A stretch of 64,000 bases of DNA from CAWCOU01 sp963797335. GTDB lineage: Bacteria; Pseudomonadota; Gammaproteobacteria; JAURND01. The DNA lies in assembly GCA_963797335.1 (NCBI GenBank), contig CAWCOU010000008.1, positions 186,001 through 250,000 on the forward strand. The letters run 5' to 3'. This document shows, in pieces, positions 61,740-64,000 of this stretch. Within the stretch, counting starts at the first letter, position 1. Each line of letters begins with the position of its first letter. The translations under genes were made by a program, and so were the position numbers. The notes beneath the pieces were generated by a model. The model had not been told where the DNA came from. It saw only the letters and a list, made by a program, of their open reading frames with translations, and did not search any database.

Positions 61740-63119
61740 TTAATACTTGGGAAAAGCAACCGTTACCTGCAGCCCTTTACCACTGGGCGGCGTTTCGAGA
61801 GAGATGCTGGCATTATGAACTTCTGCGATCTGTTGGACAATACCCAAGCCTAGGCCACTGCCGGTGCTCTTGTTGCCCAAAACACGAAAGAAACGTTCAA
61901 ATACTTGCTGACGGAGGTGCTGTGGGATGCCAGGGCCGTCGTCAATGACTTTTAACAGCACTTTATTGGCGGTTTCTTCAATAAGCACCTGCACTAAGCC
62001 ACCCTCGGATTTATAGCGTATGGCATTATCCACCAAATTTCGGATTAATATGGCTATGGCAGTACCATGACCGGTAATCAAAGGGTCTACTTCTGGCGCT
62101 ATCAGCTCAATTTCGCTGTTTTTCTCTAAGGCTTCGGGGGCGATTTCTGCCAATACTTCTTTGGCTTGTTTAACGATATTCACCGGATTGGAATGTTCCA
62201 ATACCAAGCCATGCCCCATACGGCTTAGGGTTAGCAATTGTTGAACCACGTGAGCACTGCGATCAACGCCGGCTAGTATTTTACTCAAGGCCGTTTGTCG
62301 TTCTTCTTCACTCTCGGCATTCAATGCCACTTGCGTGTGCGCTTTTAGAGCCGCTAAGGGGGTTTTTAATTCATGGGCGGCATCAGCGGCAAATCGCTTT
62401 TCCCGCGCAAACGCTTGATGCAAGCGGCCAAACAACTTATTCCATTCTTCGACAATGGATTTGATTTCTTCTGGAACTTGGGCAATATCAATGGGTTCCA
62501 GGTGATCTGGTGCCCGCCTACGTACTTCGTTGGCGACTCTCTGCAGGCTACCGAGGCCGCGATTAATAATCAGCCAAATGAGGATACCTAAAAATGGGTA
62601 GCTCATCAGCATGATAAACACGGATTCTTCGCTGACATGCCCGCTCAATAGATTACGAAAATCGTATTTTTCCGCCACAATGACCTTGGTTTTAGAGACG
62701 GGGTCGACGGTGACAAAAACCCGCCAATTTTTACCATCGTAAGGTTCATTGGATAGGCCGAGCTTGGCTTGGTCAAAGTTGATGGGTAGTTGCGCAGAAG
62801 ACTGTAGTAGTAATTGATTATTCTTGTCCAGCACTCGAAACTGGAAAGCTTCAGTAAGTGTATGTTTATGAAAAGAAAATGGGTAGTGAAGCGCGGGTGT
62901 GGCGTTGATGTTTTGTTGAATATTTTGCAATTCTTCCGGCGTATTCGACTGAGTCATAAACGCCTGAATGGCGAAAGCCGACTGGGTCAGTTTATTATCC
63001 AAATGGCTTTGTAAGTCTTTATTTTCTAAAAAAAGGTTCGTCAACATGCTGAGTGCGGAAATAAGTATCACGCACAGCAGCAGGTTAATGACAAGGAAGT
63101 TGCGGATGGAAGTGGTCAT
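61740..63119 (-). CDS. Sensor histidine kinase, PmrB/QseC type
   Basis: 459 residues. Two membrane segments (about 8-30 and 165-187) flank a periplasmic domain of about 135 residues. A HAMP-like region follows. The phosphorylated histidine is in AADAAHELKTPLAALKAH. ATP-binding boxes are NLVDNAIRYKSEGG (N), VIDDGPGIPQ (G1) and GSGLGLGIVQQIAEVH (G2). It overlaps the regulator gene by four bases (ATGA). In Legionella and Coxiella the PmrAB pair switches on Dot/Icm effectors; the name is inferred from family and context, and QseBC is the alternative. The signal it senses is not visible. Confidence 0.85.
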   Translation of the reverse strand: MTTSIRNFLVINLLLCVILISALSMLTNLFLENKDLQSHLDNKLTQSAFAIQAFMTQSNTPEELQNIQQNINATPALHYPFSFHKHTLTEAFQFRVLDKNNQLLLQSSAQLPINFDQAKLGLSNEPYDGKNWRVFVTVDPVSKTKVIVAEKYDFRNLLSGHVSEESVFIMLMSYPFLGILIWLIINRGLGSLQRVANEVRRRAPDHLEPIDIAQVPEEIKSIVEEWNKLFGRLHQAFAREKRFAADAAHELKTPLAALKAHTQVALNAESEEERQTALSKILAGVDRSAHVVQQLLTLSRMGHGLVLEHSNPVNIVKQAKEVLAEIAPEALEKNSEIELIAPEVDPLITGHGTAIAILIRNLVDNAIRYKSEGGLVQVLIEETANKVLLKVIDDGPGIPQHLRQQVFERFFRVLGNKSTGSGLGLGIVQQIAEVHNASISLETPPSGKGLQVTVAFPKY

Positions 63120-63778
63120 TTTTCCTTTTCGATGACGTAACCAACCCCACGGATAGTGCGGATGACTTGATGACCAAATTTCTTGCGGAGATTATGGATA
63201 TGGACCTCTAACGCATTACTGTCGATTTCATCCCCCCAACCGTATAGGGTTTGGGTAAGCTGTTCTCTCGACAAGACGCGACCGATATTTTCTAGCAGTT
63301 TGTGCAGTAAAGCGAACTCGCGTCGGGACAGAATAACCGGCTCCCCTTTGAGGAACGCGGTGCGGGCGGCCGGGTCTAAGCTCAAATCACCGTAAGTGAT
63401 GATTAGCTCAGCGCGGGCAGCCGTTCGGCGTTGCAAGGCGCGGATTCGGGCTGATAGCTCGCCTAGGTCAAATGGCTTTACCAGATAATCGTCCGCCCCT
63501 GCGTCCAAGCCTTTGACACGATCTTCGACCAGTTCGCGGGCCGTTAGTATCAGTACTGGGGTGGTGATATTTCGAGATCGGGCCGATTTCAACACTTCTA
63601 AGCCGGAGCGTCTGGGTAGTTCAAGGTCTAGGACTATGGTATCGAATGTTTCAGATAAAATGGCTTGCAATGCACTTTGCCCGTCTTTTACCCAATCCAC
63701 CACATAGCCAAACTGTTTCAACCCAACCCGTACGCCATCGCCTAAAAGCTCATCATCTTCAACCAATAAAACTCGCAT
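63116..63778 (-). CDS. OmpR-type response regulator, PmrA/QseB type
   Basis: 220 residues. The receiver domain has the acidic pair EDD (8-10), the phosphorylated Asp51 in TIVLDLELPRRSG, and the conserved lysine in DDYLVKPFDLGEL. The C-terminal winged helix ends SNALEVHIHNLRKKFGHQVI then RTIRGVGYVI, as in PmrA/QseB. GAGG precedes the ATG closely. It would bind the cTTAATatT-like motifs seen before the CaaX gene if it is PmrA. Between PmrA and QseB I cannot decide from sequence alone. Confidence 0.87.
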   Translation of the reverse strand: MRVLLVEDDELLGDGVRVGLKQFGYVVDWVKDGQSALQAILSETFDTIVLDLELPRRSGLEVLKSARSRNITTPVLILTARELVEDRVKGLDAGADDYLVKPFDLGELSARIRALQRRTAARAELIITYGDLSLDPAARTAFLKGEPVILSRREFALLHKLLENIGRVLSREQLTQTLYGWGDEIDSNALEVHIHNLRKKFGHQVIRTIRGVGYVIEKEK

Positions 63779-64000
63779 AGTGCCTCACATATGATAAATA
63801 CTACTATTATATTAGCAGTTTTTAAGCTTAGAGGCAAAAATCCTGAAAAAAGACTCATTTTTTGAGGTTCTTGTGACACATTCACCTCCCCTGGAAACGG
63901 AGACCCCTCCCCGCAAAAACTCAATGCGGTCGAGCCACCCCACCCACAGGAATGAGTCGCTTACGATATTGCAACCCACCCAACCTTAGATTAGACTGTG
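63779..64000. other. Upstream region of the response regulator gene, to window end
   Basis: Immediately upstream is AT-rich, with TATAAT on the minus strand at 63811-63806 as a possible -10 box and the palindrome TAAGCTTA a little further up. I could not find a well-spaced -35 box. The last 100 bases are GC-richer and hold nothing I recognise. Confidence 0.35.

Noticed and set aside
63742..63924. A 60-codon minus-strand frame upstream of the response regulator
   Set aside because: It overlaps the regulator start and its promoter region, and its translation looks random.
1..64000. tRNA, rRNA, tmRNA or riboswitch genes
   Set aside because: I looked through the intergenic regions and saw no cloverleaf, rRNA or riboswitch pattern. 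A covariance-model scan would be needed to exclude short RNAs.

Overview
The window looks like chromosome from an intracellular gammaproteobacterium of the Legionella/Coxiella group (order Legionellales). Most of it is ordinary housekeeping DNA. Scattered through it are genes typical of Dot/Icm type IV effector repertoires: an AnkH-like ankyrin protein, Sel1 repeats, eukaryotic-type kinases and a small protein ending in a CaaX box. A PmrA/PmrB-like two-component pair sits at the right edge. Family-level calls come from reading motifs; the genus was not determined and no database search was run. No Dot/Icm machinery gene lies in the window.

Layout. 0-6 kb: ligA (5' end cut by the window edge), prfC and recQ on +, then a convergent 106-residue CaaX protein. 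6.2-9.9 kb (-): mepM-like peptidase, rsmJ, gmhB, phhA and a small secreted protein, closely spaced. 10.1-12.3 kb: a stand-alone LuxR-type HTH protein (+) and a coupled pair (-) of an unknown protein and an AnkH-like effector. 12.3-18.9 kb (-): valS, pcm, asd, ilvB and a short ACT subunit. 19-21.2 kb (+): lptF and lptG. 21.2-23.8 kb (+): a RhaT-type transporter, a ROK sugar kinase and a phosphomannose-isomerase-like cupin. 24.1-25.1 kb: an unknown membrane protein. 25.4-30.9 kb (-): the pyruvate dehydrogenase operon aceE-aceF-lpd. 31.3-34.6 kb: a CPA2 antiporter, glpD and a DUF2147 protein. 35-40.3 kb: an H1-like basic protein, adk, parC, a PH-domain protein and a TyrP-like permease. 40.3-43.1 kb (-): a kinase-like N-terminal ORF and a Sel1-repeat ORF that become one frame if an A9 run loses one base. 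43.4-48.4 kb (-): rocD, metG, a RnfB-like ferredoxin, nth and epmB. 48.6-52.9 kb (-): two tandem paralogous protein kinases. 53.2-55.6 kb: a TIGR02444 protein and a Fic protein held between two remnants of the same IS. 55.6-61.5 kb (-): addB-like and addA-like genes. 61.7-63.8 kb (-): pmrB-like and pmrA-like genes.

Intergenic DNA is rich in palindromic elements. There are four families: GTCATCCCGAG type, CGTCGTCCCGCGG type, GGTGGGCACGC type, and a 74-bp element present twice about 60 kb apart. Several elements reach into stop codons or create spurious upstream start codons. There is also a perfect 28-bp palindrome, a 19-bp-stem hairpin ahead of the H1-like gene, and a phased 10-bp repeat array upstream of fic.

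The most novel material is the split kinase-like/Sel1 protein, the tandem kinase pair with complementary departures from kinase motifs, the CaaX protein with PmrA-like upstream motifs, and the fic operator array on an IS-bounded island.
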